Source: Castanea sativa
Lineage: Eukaryota; Streptophyta; Magnoliopsida; Fagales; Fagaceae
Reading direction: 5' to 3'
Assembly (NCBI RefSeq): GCF_040712315.1
Contig: NC_134016.1
Location: 24,500,390-24,564,389, forward strand
Length of the DNA stretch: 64,000 nucleotides
Shown here piece by piece: positions 23,915 through 36,082 of this stretch. A program made the translations under genes and the position numbers. The number at the start of each line of letters is the position of its first letter. The first letter of the stretch is position 1. The notes under the pieces were generated by a model. That model was given only the letters and a program-made list of their open reading frames with translations. It did not search any database and was not told the origin of the DNA.

Positions 23915-25066
23915 ATACCTGCATGCTTGCAATAAAAAGGAAAGAACCTATTAGACAATATGTTTACAATAAACAAATAATGTCTTGAAGATAAGGAAAA
24001 GTAGTACAATCCATTCCCCAAAAGCAAACATGCTAAGAACTTGGGTCATTCTTACACTTGATGCACTTGGTTAGGTTTACTTAACTGACCATCATTTAAG
24101 GCTCTGCTACTACAATGTGAAACTAAGGACAAGTAACTCTTCCCAATAAGCTTTAATACAATAACTCAAACCCAAAAGCGCTTAGATTACTGCCCTGGTC
24201 AATCTAAAAGGTCATAGGTTTAATCATTAAGAACATTCTGTTTGATACTAAAGTTGTGGTTATAAATAAAGTTTCTAGATATAACCAACATACCAAGGAT
24301 TCAAAGAGCAAATGATCCACTGTCACAAATTTATTTTCAAGTTAATAGTCTTCACTCCCCTCAAAAGAAAAAGAAAAAAGTTAACAGTCATCAAGGTGAG
24401 AATAGGTGGAGCAACCTTAATATAATCTAAAAAGCCTGAAGACTCTGCCGACTACAAATTGGAAGAGCTGAGGCCACATGAAATTGATCATAAGAAATAT
24501 CAGAACAGAAATATTAATTTGGAAATGGACTAGACCATATAAAAAGTCTTAGTTCAGTTGACACATACAAGGAGTGGCAGAGGCAGTTAACCACAGTATC
24601 GGTACTCTAGTGCAAAGACCACATAGGCTACGTACTCATTTTAAAATTATTGATGACTCAATACTCTCATTTTCAATAACCATGTGTTGGGGGAAAAACA
24701 CATTGTATTTAAAAACCAAAGAAAGACTAATTAAAATTTAATATGCAAATATTAAAAATGTTATTTCGGGAAGCATTCCAATGCATATAACAGAAGCACA
24801 CAACTATGAGATGATCAGAAACTGCCTAGTTATGGAAAAAACTATATATGTAGCGCCTAATTTGACAAGATTTATGGACATAATTACCTCAACATGGTGT
24901 GATATTTTTTCCAAGCTATATGTCCTCGTGCTAAACTTTAACCTCTCTAGCTCAGCTTTAAGCTCTACCTCCTTTTATTTTATTTTTTAAAAAAATACAT
25001 AACTGCAATTTTATTAAGCCAAAAAATAGTTGTACAAAGCTTGTTATATTTTTTAGAATTATCAGG

Positions 25067-25116
<50 letters not shown>

Positions 25117-27230
25117 ATAAATTATCTAATTCTAATTCAGTAAAAGCTGCATTTGGGTATGATTGAGCAAGGAAAATTCATGTCTCACATGAATTCTTGG
25201 GCTGCTATGGCCACTGAGTTTCTAGCATATAAATGTACACAATTGAATGGCCCAAATGTTAACCAAAAAAAAGGGGGCTATCTTTAATCGCCAAATTTTT
25301 TTCTAATTGACTACTTTATACCATGTTAACAAATGTGAAGCAGAAGGGTTGATAAATCATTGCAAACAACATTAGAACCCCAACAAAACACCACAGAAAA
25401 TTAACTTCACCCCACAACTTCTCTCTCAATTTATATTCTTCACTCATTAGTACCAATAGCTCATAAAACATCCATACTGTAATTCTGCAAATCATCAATT
25501 CAACAAAACTCCATTTCACCTAGGCTTAAATCCCTCTTCACCAAAACCTAATTTTATCAAAATACATCAATTCATGCCAATCTACCTACCTACCCAGATC
25601 AAATTCCAAAAAGCAATCTTCACGTAAGAAAACCAATTGTAATTTTCGTTAATGCATGAACAAAGCATCTTTCTTTCTCTTGCATTTACAAATACGAGAT
25701 AAATCCTCACAAAGATTGACAATAATGTGGGAGCAACCAAGCACAAAGCAAAGAAGGCCAATTAGCCCATTTAATGCACTTGCCTCGCTTGCTTAGGCTA
25801 GAGCCGAGTCACGTTAGTGGCACCTTGCCTAGGCGCCTAGGGGAAAGCCCGACTAGCCTTTGACTACCATGATGTCATGTAACTCATGTATACATCTAGG
25901 TTGCTTTTGGTGCCCCTATTTATTTGCCCATGCTACAAAAAGAACACAAAATAAAAAGAAAGAATTGACAACAAAAATCAACAATGAATTTATAGTCCTA
26001 TGTTAAGCATTTGAAGTTTTGAACCCATATGACTACATTGTGAATATGTACACCGTTCCCAATGTTCTTGTTTCTGTCTATTGCATTCTATTTTATCATA
26101 CATAGTAGATGAGTCATTGATACTGACTAAACCCCTTAACCCCCTAGCAGAGGGGAAATGCAAGGGTAAATACTGATTAAACTCCATATCCCCCATAACG
26201 GAAATTTTAGTCATTTTGCCTGCTCACCACTCCTACCAGCTTTCAAAATTAATGCATCAACTTTTCCTAAACTATGAATTTAGGTCTAGGTTCATGATTT
26301 TCTCTTATCCTTTGTCAATCCTCATTGAATACCCTTCCATTCATATTTTTTCCATCACTGCTATATAAACACATCCCCCTCTCCTCTATTCCAAGGCACA
26401 CAGAAACATCATCTCTTCTCCCCTCTTATGTTTCAGTGAAGTGGAGTTAGTATGGTCTTTCTATGACTCAAGGTATTGAGTGAGCCTCACTTTCTCTTTC
26501 CTAGTTCTTCTTCTTTATTCCACCCTTATGACCTCCACCAAAAGACTCATCTTCCATCATTTGGATCTTGCATACAGGTTTAATCTATTTCCCTAACTTA
26601 TTTTTCATTTGCTGTAATGTTAATTTAAGATTAAGTCATGCTAATTGACTATTTAAATTACTTGAATATGCTTGAATGTTGTTCATATGCATTCTTCACA
26701 TGTTCTTAGTTGTTCATCACATGTTCATTCATGACACTATCTAGCTTTGATCTTAAATGCATGTTAATTTCATTTTTTTTTCCAAATACTTGAATCTAGG
26801 ACATCACCATTCACACAAATTCACTAGAATTTATTTTTCAATTCAAATGTCATGATGAATAAATGGAATTAGGGTTTATCACATACACACCCATTAAATT
26901 CAAGCAAACAATGAATATGCAATTAATTGATAATATGTTGGATGATATATATGAATGTTGGCCACCATTGTCTAGAAGACCGATTTCACTGGGTAAGGTG
27001 TGTACCCAACATCTTCCCATCTTATGAAGTACTTCCAAGCTTAGATCAAATGATAGTAGATCAAATATTTATCTATGTAATTTTCAATCCCTAGATTGTA
27101 ACTGGAAAACAAAGTCATGAACTTTATCTTAGATTGTATTTAGGACCAAAGCCGTGTAATTTCCTTTAATCAACGTACATATTCTCAAATCAATAAAATG
27201 ATGAATTTTTCAATTATGGTTTTCTTGATT
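23915..27230. other. Intergenic sequence; one possible transcription unit near 26363-27215
   Basis: No long ORF. A (CT)n tract lies at 25072-25112. A block at 25770-25870 with GGCGCCTAGG and AGGCTAGAGCC words resembles the end of a repeat, but no partner end was found. The only organised stretch is the putative unit listed separately. Confidence 0.5.
26363..27215 (+). ncRNA. Possible non-coding transcription unit
   Basis: A TATA box (CTATATAAACACATC, 26362-26376) is followed by a pyrimidine-rich leader-like stretch (CCCCCTCTCCTCTATTCC), and 850 bp downstream by AATAAAATG at 27193. No ORF over 70 codons lies on + between them. This could be a non-coding RNA, a decayed gene or coincidence. I recognise no known microRNA. 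Confidence 0.2.
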
Positions 27231-27234
27231 ATTC

Positions 27235-27296
<62 letters not shown>

Positions 27297-27473
27297 TATA
27301 TAAAAGTTGAAGCGTAGTATTTATTATTGTTACGCTCTTATTGAGCCACCTTATCCGTCACGTCATTATTCTTTTTCATATTTATTTTTTACTTTTAATT
27401 TTTTACAATATTAAATATATAAATATATTGCCTTTACAAATCCATCTTAGGCTATTTTAACTTTACATATTCA

Positions 27474-27634
27474 CCGCCGCGCACCCTTGGTGCGGTGGTC
27501 ACTCCACAAGTATAAGTGCTTGTGGGGTGTGGGGGATAAGGGCCGGGGTTCAAGTTTTTAGAATGGAGCTTCACACACATATACACTTAGATTAAGTTAG
27601 AATAGAAATTCTATCTTGTATATAAAAAAAAAAA
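27474..27634 (+). mobile_element. tRNA-derived SINE
   Basis: 161 bp with an A-box-like GGTGCGGTGGTCACTCC near 27489, a B-box-like GGGGTTCAAGT at 27545 and an 11-base A tail. It is flanked by a 13-bp duplication, CTTTACATATTCA and CTTCACATATTCA (27461-27473 and 27635-27647, one mismatch). Pol III boxes, A tail and a long target duplication together define a SINE. It is nested in Helitron-like element 1. Confidence 0.8.
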
Positions 27635-28057
27635 CTTCACATATTCAACGACTTTAACTTTGATGTTATAAATAAATAATAAATTAATGAAAATCAAAAC
27701 AAAAGTATTGTCTGTACATATTCATCTTAGGCGGTTTAACTTTACATATAATTTTTGCCAATTTATCTTCCTTCACTTTGGCTCTTCTTATTCTCAAACT
27801 CTTACTATAAATTTGTCACTCTCTTCTATTCTATGCATATTTTTTCCATCAAAAAAGGTAATCTCTCTCTCTCTCTCTCATTTTTTTTTTAAATTTTTTG
27901 TTGTATTTTTTTTTTAATTTCTTTTGCAACTCTTCCTTAGATTGATGAATATTTGTGTTTTCTAAAACTTTACTTTTGGTTTATTATAATTGAAAACGAA
28001 AAGATAAAAGGCTAGCTACTATACCTCGTATTATCTAACTCTTTTGTCTTCTGTCCC

Positions 28058-29170
28058 AAAAACATATCTGAAATTATTTTTATAAAATTCATTCTTTTGT
28101 TTCCTATCTCAAAAACAGATCTGAAATTCTTTTTATAAATTCATTCTTTTGTTTTCTATCTCAAAAACAGATGTAGGGATAAAAGGCCCCTAAAAGTATA
28201 GTGGGCCGTGGGCCTTTTTCCAGGACATCTAGTAGTCTGAGGACAAGGATAAGATAGGGAAGACATGTGAATCCAAGCGTCGAGGACAAACCACGACTGA
28301 GAAAGTTTGGGAAGGTAGTCCGAGGAGGACTATCTCCTCAGCTAAGTAAGGCAGAGGTCAGAGGGTACAAACTGCTGTTGGAAGCAACTTTCCGGAAGAT
28401 TCTACTGATGAGGATGATTATCATAAGAGCATAGGACAAATGAGAGTTGGAAAATATCAAAGGAAAAGCTGCTTCCACTGCATTGAATGCTTTGCAGCTA
28501 ACCCTCTATCCCGCATTAATGTGGAGGTAATGTCTGAACAGTAACCAACAGCCTTACAGCTACACCCAAGGACTTCAAGAAGGTGTTGAGGGGATAAGAA
28601 TAAAGGCCATCAGCTTGCCCTACACGTGGAGGGTGGAGATGAAGAAAAACAGGGTATATAATAGAGAAAGAAGTCCCTTATTGAAGGGGGAGGAAAAAGG
28701 AAAGAGAGAGGAAATCACTGGAGCTCCAAGAACTGGATTTGTAACTAAAATCTAAAGAAGCATATATATATATAGATATATAAGATCTAGTCACCTCGGA
28801 TTGTACCGAGGACGATTTACTTCGTGCAGAACCATTGTATTTTTGCTTTTTTTCACTTGGGCTCACTATAGTTATCTTCTGATCCACTAAAGCCTAGTTT
28901 TTAAGCTTACTCTCTACAAATTCATTGTATTGGGCTCTTTGGGTCTAAATTCTTTTTCCTTCAGGCCTGGGAATCAAATCCAGTCCTTACAACAGATATG
29001 AAACTCTTTTTATAAAATTCATTAAACATATCTAAAATTCTTTTTATAAAATTCATTCTTTTGTTTCCTATCTTGAAAACAAATTTGATTTTTTTTTTTT
29101 ATGAAATTTTTTTTTTCTATCTCAAAATCAGATATGAAATTATTTTTATAAAACTCATTCTTTCTTGCAT
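28058..29170. repeat. Tandem repeat, ~50-bp unit, interrupted by a solo LTR
   Basis: Units around CAGATCTGAAATTCTTTTTATAAAATTCATTC, TTTTGTTTCCTATCTC recur at least twice before 28171 and again from 28992 to ~29170. The solo LTR inserted within the array. Confidence 0.7.
28172..28991 (+). mobile_element. Solo LTR
   Basis: An 820-bp unit starting TGTAGGGATAAAAG and ending AGTCCTTACA, flanked by ACAGA on both sides (28167-28171 and 28992-28996). It contains a TATA box (GGTATATAATAG, near 28653) and no coding interior. This is the product of recombination between the two LTRs of a full element. Its length suggests a Ty3/gypsy-type source; that is an inference. Confidence 0.85.
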
Positions 29171-30560
29171 CATAAAATAATATCTGTATTTTCTATTGAA
29201 AATTCATAGTTTTTCATCATAAAATCAAATCTAGGATTTTCTATCATGAATTCATGGTATTCTCATAAAAAAAAATAAAACTTTTTTTTTCCTGTATGTA
29301 GCAAGGTGTAGATCTAGGATTTTTGGATGACATTTAATCATAGATCTAGGAAAACTAACACAACATATTGCATTTCATAATTTGTTGCATGTCATTAGTC
29401 AATTTATAAGTGTTCTTTGATGCAAATATTTTTTTTATCATTTTATTTACAACACTATATACTTTTAATGAATATTGTTTGTTGTTGATATAATTTGGGG
29501 AAAAATCATATTATAATATGTAATATTTTGTGTTGTTTTTAGGTTTTAGTTTCTTTGGAAAAGAAGAGGATAGTCTAGATAATATATTGTCTAGACTATA
29601 TATTGAAGAAAATGATTTTTGTGTAGTATCCTTTCATTGTTTGTAAATTTTTTGTTTAACAAATTAGTAGAAAATTATTTGTCTTTGTTATATGATGTTC
29701 TTAGATATTTAATAATTTTTTAAGCGTTTATGAATATCATTATCTCATTAGTGTATTGTTTGAGATTTTTAAGAAAACAAAATCAATTTTGTATTTAAAA
29801 TTATTTATTTATTTCTCATATGTTAGATTAGATTATGACAGCATTAACACAATTCTTCTTTTTTCAAAAAACTCTCTACTTTTTTCCCCTTTGGAATTGT
29901 ACTCTTGTTATTTTTTTTTTAATTATTAAGGAAAAAGAGTTTCAATCATTATGTATAAAACTATAATCAACACTTTTGCTTAGGAACAACGGCATATTTC
30001 TATTGCGTTACTTCAAAGCCTTATTAAAATTCTTGAATTTGATTATGCATTGGATATTTTGATTGATTACATAATATTTAATGTGTTTTACATATTTGGG
30101 AGATGGTATTTTACTTTGATGTAAGTTTTATTTTTCCCTTTCTTTTTTATTTTGAATTGTAGTTTTGTTGATTTTTGTTAATTTTTTAGATACATTTCTA
30201 GATGTTTTTTATTTTATGGTAGAAAAAATTGGGTTTGAGAAAGTTTGTTTGAAACTAAAAAAAAAAAAAAATTCATAATTTTATATACTTTTTAATGATA
30301 ATCAAAATGTTATAAATAATTTTTATTAAAAAATTAATATTTTCGCTAACTTACCATTGAATTCTTGAGAAAAATTGTATTGTTTTCATTTTGGTACAAC
30401 ATAAATTATATATATTACATTTTTTATTGTCCCCATAATAAATGAATATATGATTATGAAATATTTCACTATTTATTAAATTAGGAAGAATTTTAAAAAA
30501 TAAATTTAATGAGACCACTCTAAAAATATTATCACGTGCAATGTGCGGATCGGCAACTAG

Positions 30561-32279
30561 TAATTAAATAATTGACGACTCTATTGTTAAACCTTTAATC
30601 TAGAGGGAAACTTTAATCATTTGAACCACTATTTTGAGAGGCACTAACACGACTCCATCCATTCACGTAGGTTTGGCCCAAACCAATCAATTCAAAACAA
30701 GCTAGGGGAGCGGTCTCTCACAAGCCTCAATGGTAACACTTTCTAATTTTTTTTTTAAAGAGTTTCAACATATTACATCTACTTTCATGAATGTTCTCTT
30801 TATCATCATACGAATATACCAATAAGTTTTTGATATAAACGAAGATTATATTCTAGATCTCTTATTCAACTATCAAAAATTTTATTAATTGAGCTAACTA
30901 GAACCCACCTCAATGGTAACACTAAACAGAGAAGGTCTCTTGAGTGCAACTTAGGAAGCTAATTTTTTTTTTTTTTTAATATAAAGAAGCACTTTCCCTC
31001 AATCTGTATAGAGAAGATTGAGGTTTGAGATATAATTTTTTTTTGTATTTTGATTTCCTTTTTGTTTCATTAAGAGAGATAGAAAGCCCTTTTTTAGTTT
31101 CTACGTGTGGAAGAATAATGAGTGCCACACTCTAGAGTTCCCATTGAGAATAGGAATGGCTTGTCACACACATTCAATGAAAAAATATTTTTTTTCCTAA
31201 ACAAAAAATTATATTATATTTATTGATTTATATTTGAGCCTAATTAATATCTTCACAGGTAAAGAGATATCTATTGGTTAAAAATTTGGGTTCTTTTTTG
31301 AATTTTATTTGGGGGCTTTTCTCACTTTGAGACCTTGTTTTTCTTGAATAAAAAGAAATTACTTTTTATTTATTGGTTAATATTTATGACCTAATTAATA
31401 TTTTCACAAGTAAGTAGATATCTCTATTGGTTAATTTTGAGGCCTTAAGCGGCCTCCTTACTTGCCTTATACATTGACCCGTCCTTGAACACAACATACG
31501 TGACCTTGGGATTGCATAAGGAAGAGTCATGCGGATGCTGAACAATTTTTTTTTTAAAGATTTTTGCAATCTCATGCACTGCTTTATACTTGCTTCCTTT
31601 GATATCATTATCAAGGGTCGAAGACTCAGGTCATAGGAAATACAAAATGAGGTGTCTAGTTGCATAATAGATAGTCAAATGAGTCAAACCTATTGATCTA
31701 ACTCATAAAAACACAAAAGTATATAAAAATTTAAAGATAATTAAAAAAATCAAATTGAAGTCCCAAATTCATTTTCCATCAATATAATTTCTTCATTCAC
31801 CAATACAGCAAGAAATTAAACTCCAAATTGGCATATCCCAAATCATTAAATACAAATCCAAGAATTTCAAATTTCACCACAAAAAAAAAAAAAAAAATCA
31901 AATTCAAATAAAATCCAAACACAAAATAAAATCCAATGTAATTTGATAAATTTCATCGACAAAAGTGTTCCAAACACCAGAGTAAACACGCTACATCCGC
32001 TTTCATCCAACATGTATGATGTCCCTATTGCTTGGATAAACACCACAAGGCAACCCATTCTGCCAATCTCTTAGCAAATCAACCACAAAGTGAAACAAAC
32101 AAACCCTTTCGCCAAAAATCAACTAAAATAATGAAAGTGTCACAATCAATCAAGTAGATAAAAGCACTTGTGTGAGACCATGACCTCGGGTTTGAGAGAG
32201 AGATTGCGATGATGCTCCTCAAATAAGTGGGAAGCCCATTGGAAACATCTTTCCCCCTAAATCAGGGATGTATAATGGA
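30561..32279. other. Intergenic sequence, no feature seen
   Basis: AT-rich, with poly-T runs and a 93-codon chance ORF on - at 31384-31665 that matches nothing I recognise. GAGGCCTTAAGCGGCC at 31439 looks like a transposon end but has no partner. Confidence 0.5.
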
Positions 32280-32584
32280 ATTACCATTTATTTTTATTTA
32301 AAAATAATGAAAAAAAAAACCTAAACATTGAATTGAAAACCAGGATATCTTTGGATAATTGAAAATAATTACAGTTGATAAAAATTACAAAGTTTTGAGT
32401 CCTAATTACATTATGAAGAAAGTACAATACTTTGAATCCTAATTACACTCTATCAGAATGAAAATTACATTGAACAAAGTGTACTAATCTAAAACCTTAG
32501 ATCTAGGTTCGGGGACTAGGTTACAAGGTAATTGAATATGTGTAGGCATTTTCTAGGCTACTAGTGGTCAATTACATATATGGC
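32280..32584. repeat. Left arm of a distant inverted repeat around Helitron-like element 2
   Basis: Reverse-complement match to 41139-41442 along about 300 bp, with small indels. Shared words include CTAGGCTACTAGTGGTCAA and GTAGGCATTTTCTAGG, and their complements on the right. The arms lie 279 bp left and 129 bp right of the Helitron-like ends. Confidence 0.8.
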
Positions 32585-33297
32585 TGTTAATACCCATTTT
32601 TGTGACACAATTTTTACAAGCTCGATTCAACCAAGCTCGATTCAACCAAGCTCAACTTCCTTGTGGGATCAATTCATGCATTATATTATATTTTATTCTT
32701 TTAAGCTTGTCTCAAGCCTATGCGACATATTAAGAAAATTGAGGAAGTGTGGTTTGGAGGGTATCGGTTGGTTTCTTTTGGACGTATTGCATGAGCCTAG
32801 CCCATGCATGCTACAAAGTGGGCAAGGGACACTGCTACCAAGCGTGCTTCTAGATCTAATAATCTATATATTACTAAAAAAACTGAAGTGTAGTATTTAA
32901 TGTTCCTTGTCAGCAGCCATGTCATTATCAATTTTTTTTTTCAATTTTTTAACATTTAAAGTGAATTAAAAACTCTATTATATTACAATCAAAATATCAT
33001 ATTTATCTTATATTAACTATTCTTATTTATTGTATCAAAAAAAAAAAAATTCTTATTTATTATTAAATTTTCAATTCCATTTTAACTTTTCATATCTCCA
33101 CTACTCTCTACCTTAACTTTCTCCAACCTTTCTCATTCCATTTTAACTTTTCATATCCCCACTACTCTCAATATCACTATTATTCTATCCTTTTATATTC
33201 CTTTATTTTTTACTCTTCTTATTTTTATCCTCATACTATAAAATTGTCATTTCCTCTCTTATCCCATGCATAATTTTCTATTTTTCCACACACAAAA

Positions 33298-33299
<2 letters not shown>

Positions 33300-33367
<68 letters not shown>
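33300..33367. repeat. (CT)n microsatellite
   Basis: About 68 bp of uninterrupted CT near the left end of Helitron-like element 2, in the same relative context as the CT tract next to element 1. Confidence 0.95.
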
Positions 33368-33373
<6 letters not shown>

Positions 33374-33505
33374 CTTCAGTTTTTGGTATATATGTATATA
33401 TTATTTTAGTGTAACAAGTTGACCATCAAAACATACTGATGCAATACTAGAAGCTCCATGAAATGCATTGCAAGAATCAATTTTAGACTGCCAGAAGTTA
33501 GTCAG

Positions 33506-34020
33506 CACTACAAGAAAAATGCCTATTAGCAACCAAGAATTTTTTACAAATCCAAAAAGCCCTCTCAAAAATTTTTCTTTGTGATGGCAAAATAAAGCCC
33601 TCACAAATACTTGGTAAAATGTGAAATATTTGTGACCAACAAGAAAAGCTGTTGCAATTATGTGTTATAACCGTCACAAATACTAATATTTTGGAGGGAA
33701 ATTTTCCCTCCATCTTATTTCTGAGGGAAAATTAAAAATCTCTTGCAAAAAGTATATTATTTGTGACGGTTAAAAAAAGCCGTCACTAATACTAAATTAT
33801 TTGCGAGGGCTAGGATCGACCTTTACAAATAATCATTATAATGTCAAATTTTTTGGAGGGACATGTTCCCACCAAATTATTTCCGAGGGACAATAAAAAT
33901 CCCTTGCAAAAAGTTTATTTTTTGTGTGGGTTAAAAATATGCCCTTACTAATACTAAATTATTTGCGAAGGCCATGATTGACCTTCGCAAAAAATCATTA
34001 AAATATTAATTTTGTTTGGA
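33506..34020. mobile_element. CACTA (En/Spm) transposon end, truncated
   Basis: Begins CACTACAAGAAAAATGCC, the hallmark CACTA terminus, followed by sub-terminal repeats typical of that superfamily: several copies of TTTGTGACGG, TTTGCGAGGGC, GAGGGAAA and complementary forms such as CCCTCGC/CCGTCAC. The opposite end (TTCTTGTAGTG) was not found, and no transposase is visible, so only one end survives. Confidence 0.75.
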
Positions 34021-34234
34021 GATAAAAGTTATTCTAAAATTCAAAGAAAAATAAAAAGAAATGTATAAACATATAGCACTTTGTATTCTTTAGATGAACC
34101 TTTTGTTTACAATCTAAAAAAAACATTTTATATACATCCTATATAAGAAAGGTCTGTCCTTATTTTCTAAACAATTGTACCTATAAAAAAATGATAGCAC
34201 TTTCAACTTCAAAATGGTAGCCTAAAATTCAACA

Positions 34235-34574
34235 CTCCCAAACCCGTTCGTGCTGAATGACCGACAAAACACACAGAGCTCGATCGAAAGTGCGGCGAGT
34301 TTAGGTGATGAGCTTTTAGTGAGTTAGGGTTTGGAGGTACATGATCCAAATTCAAGGCATTTTGTGCATAGTGACCAAGGCTCGCTCAAATGTGTTGTTG
34401 AGGGTGTTGTATTGGGAGTGAGAGCGAGCCTTGGTCACTATGCACAAAATGCCTCGGATTTGGATCATGTACCTCCAAACCCTAACTCACCAAAAGCTCG
34501 TCACCTAGACTCGCTGCACTTTCGATCGAGCTCTGTGTGCTTTGTCGGTCACTCAGCACAAACGGGTTTGGGAG
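34235..34574. repeat. Near-perfect inverted repeat (hairpin) made of a duplicated SYF1 exon
   Basis: The left arm 34235-34387 is the reverse complement of the right arm 34422-34574: 153 nt each, with nine differences counted by eye, all transitions. The loop 34388-34421 is 34 nt. The right arm reads in + as SYF1 (ALVTMHKMPRIWIMYL). The left arm plus loop read on - as a second, longer copy of the same exon (HSQYNTLNNTFERALV). A transcript through here would fold into a long double-stranded stem. Confidence 0.9.
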
Positions 34575-35968
34575 CCCTATTTGATCTTCGTGAGCCAGAA
34601 GGATGTCCCAATCGAAACCTCGCTCAGGGTTTATTGCAGGTATTTGAAATATGACCCTTCTCATATTGAAGTATTCATTGAGTTTTTAGTTAATTCTAGT
34701 CTTTTGCAAGAGGCTTCAGAAAGATTAGCTTCAGTGTTGAATGATGATGGGTTTTATTTGGTTAAAGGGAAGACTAAGCATAGGTTGTGGTTAAAGTTGT
34801 GTGATTTGTTGACTAAGCATGCTAATGCGGTTTTGGGGTTGAATGTGGATGCGATTATTAGGGGTGGGATTAGGAAGTTTACAGATGAGGTAGGGCGGTT
34901 GTGGACCTTACTTGCAGAGTATTATATTAGGTGGAAATGGAATTTGCACGAGAAGGCGAGGGATGTGTTTGAGGAGGGGATTATGAGTGCGGTTATTGTT
35001 AGAGATTTTAGTGTAATTTTTGACTCGTATACGCAGTTTGAAGAGAGTATGTTAACATTTAAGATAGAGAGTATGAGTTCGAGTGACGAGGAGGATGAGG
35101 GTGAAAAAGAAAACGGTGTTGTGGAGAAGAGAATGGATGATGAAGATGAGGATGAAGATGTTCGGTTAGATGTGAATTTATCGATGGCTAAGCTTGAGAA
35201 GAAGATTCTTAATGGGTTTTGGCTACATGATGATAAGGATGTGGATTTGAGGATTGCTCGATTGGATTATCTTATAAATAGGAGACCGGAGTTGGCTAAT
35301 AGTGTGTGGTTGCAACAAAGTCCTCATAATATGGAAAAGTGGCATCGAAGGGTGAAGTTGTTTGAGGGTGATCCCAAGAAGCAGATTTTGACTTACACTG
35401 AGGCAGTGAGGACAATTGATCCTATGAAAGCTCTGGGGAAACCTCATACATTGTGGGTTAACTTTGCTAGGCTTTATGAGAAGCACAGTGATCTTGTCAA
35501 TGCCAGAGTTATATTTGATAAAGCAGTTCAAGTCAACTACAAGGCTGTGGATCATCTGGCTAGTGTTTGGTGTGAGTGAGCAGAGATGGAATTGAGGCAT
35601 CAAAATTTCAAAGGAGCATTAGAGTTGATGAGGTGAGCCATAACAGAGCCATCAGTGGAGATTAAATGAAGAGGTGATTCTAACCCTTCCTCATTTAATG
35701 TTTTGTTCTTTTTGTTACTGTATATTTCACGTTTTGTAGTTATTGATAGAGTAGGCAATTGTTTTTGGGCTTGTATATTATTGCTTTGGGTCTATTTAAG
35801 TTTATTGGGCGTTTTGAGTTAAGTTTTTGGACCAATTTAACATTGGTGTGGTAATTTTGGGCGCATGTTTTTAGTCCATAAAATCTTGATGACTCTTGAT
35901 TCTCTTGATTTAACAATCCTATAAACACACCATTTTTGTGATGGTTTGAATCTTATAAATGATTTTAG

Positions 35969-36082
35969 CTTGTTGGAGTTCCAAGTGATAGCCTAATCAT
36001 AATGACATTCTTTGTTGTGCCCCATGTTTGTGGTTCGAAGTTCAAACTCTCTCTTCCCCACTACCTACCTATCAAGAAAAAG
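35969..36082 (+). mobile_element. SINE-like insertion in a SYF1 pseudogene intron
   Basis: 114 bp with a B-box-like GGTTCGAAGTTC at 36032-36043 and an A-box-like AGTGATAGCCTAATC near 35983, flanked by GATTTTAG (35961-35968 and 36083-36090). Its A tail is short and mixed. Confidence 0.5.

Larger units (their letters stand above)
27278..30560 (+). mobile_element. Helitron-like element 1
   Basis: The left end TCTATATATATATATA follows a (CT)n tract. About 20 bp in, it contains GAAGCGTAGTATTTATT, matching the left end of Helitron-like element 2 (GAAGTGTAGTATTTAAT). The right end is ATCACGTGCAATGTGCGG...AACTAG followed by T, the CTAG-T end expected of Helitrons, preceded as in element 2 by ATGAGACCA. 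No Rep/helicase ORF was found, so it is non-autonomous. It contains a SINE, a ~50-bp-unit tandem repeat and a solo LTR. The exact left end is uncertain because of the CT tract. Confidence 0.6.

Noticed and set aside
24180..24290. Possible SINE with GGTCATAGGTTTAATC as B box
   Set aside because: The box is degenerate and no A tail or target duplication was seen.
25745..25870. GGCGCCTAGG-rich block resembling a transposon end
   Set aside because: No opposite end within reach; left as unassigned.
31384..31665. 93-codon ORF on the minus strand
   Set aside because: No recognisable motif, AT-rich surroundings and no promoter or splice context; most likely chance.
34331..34654. 107-codon ORF across the hairpin
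   Set aside because: It crosses the inverted repeat in a frame other than SYF1 and is a product of the palindrome.
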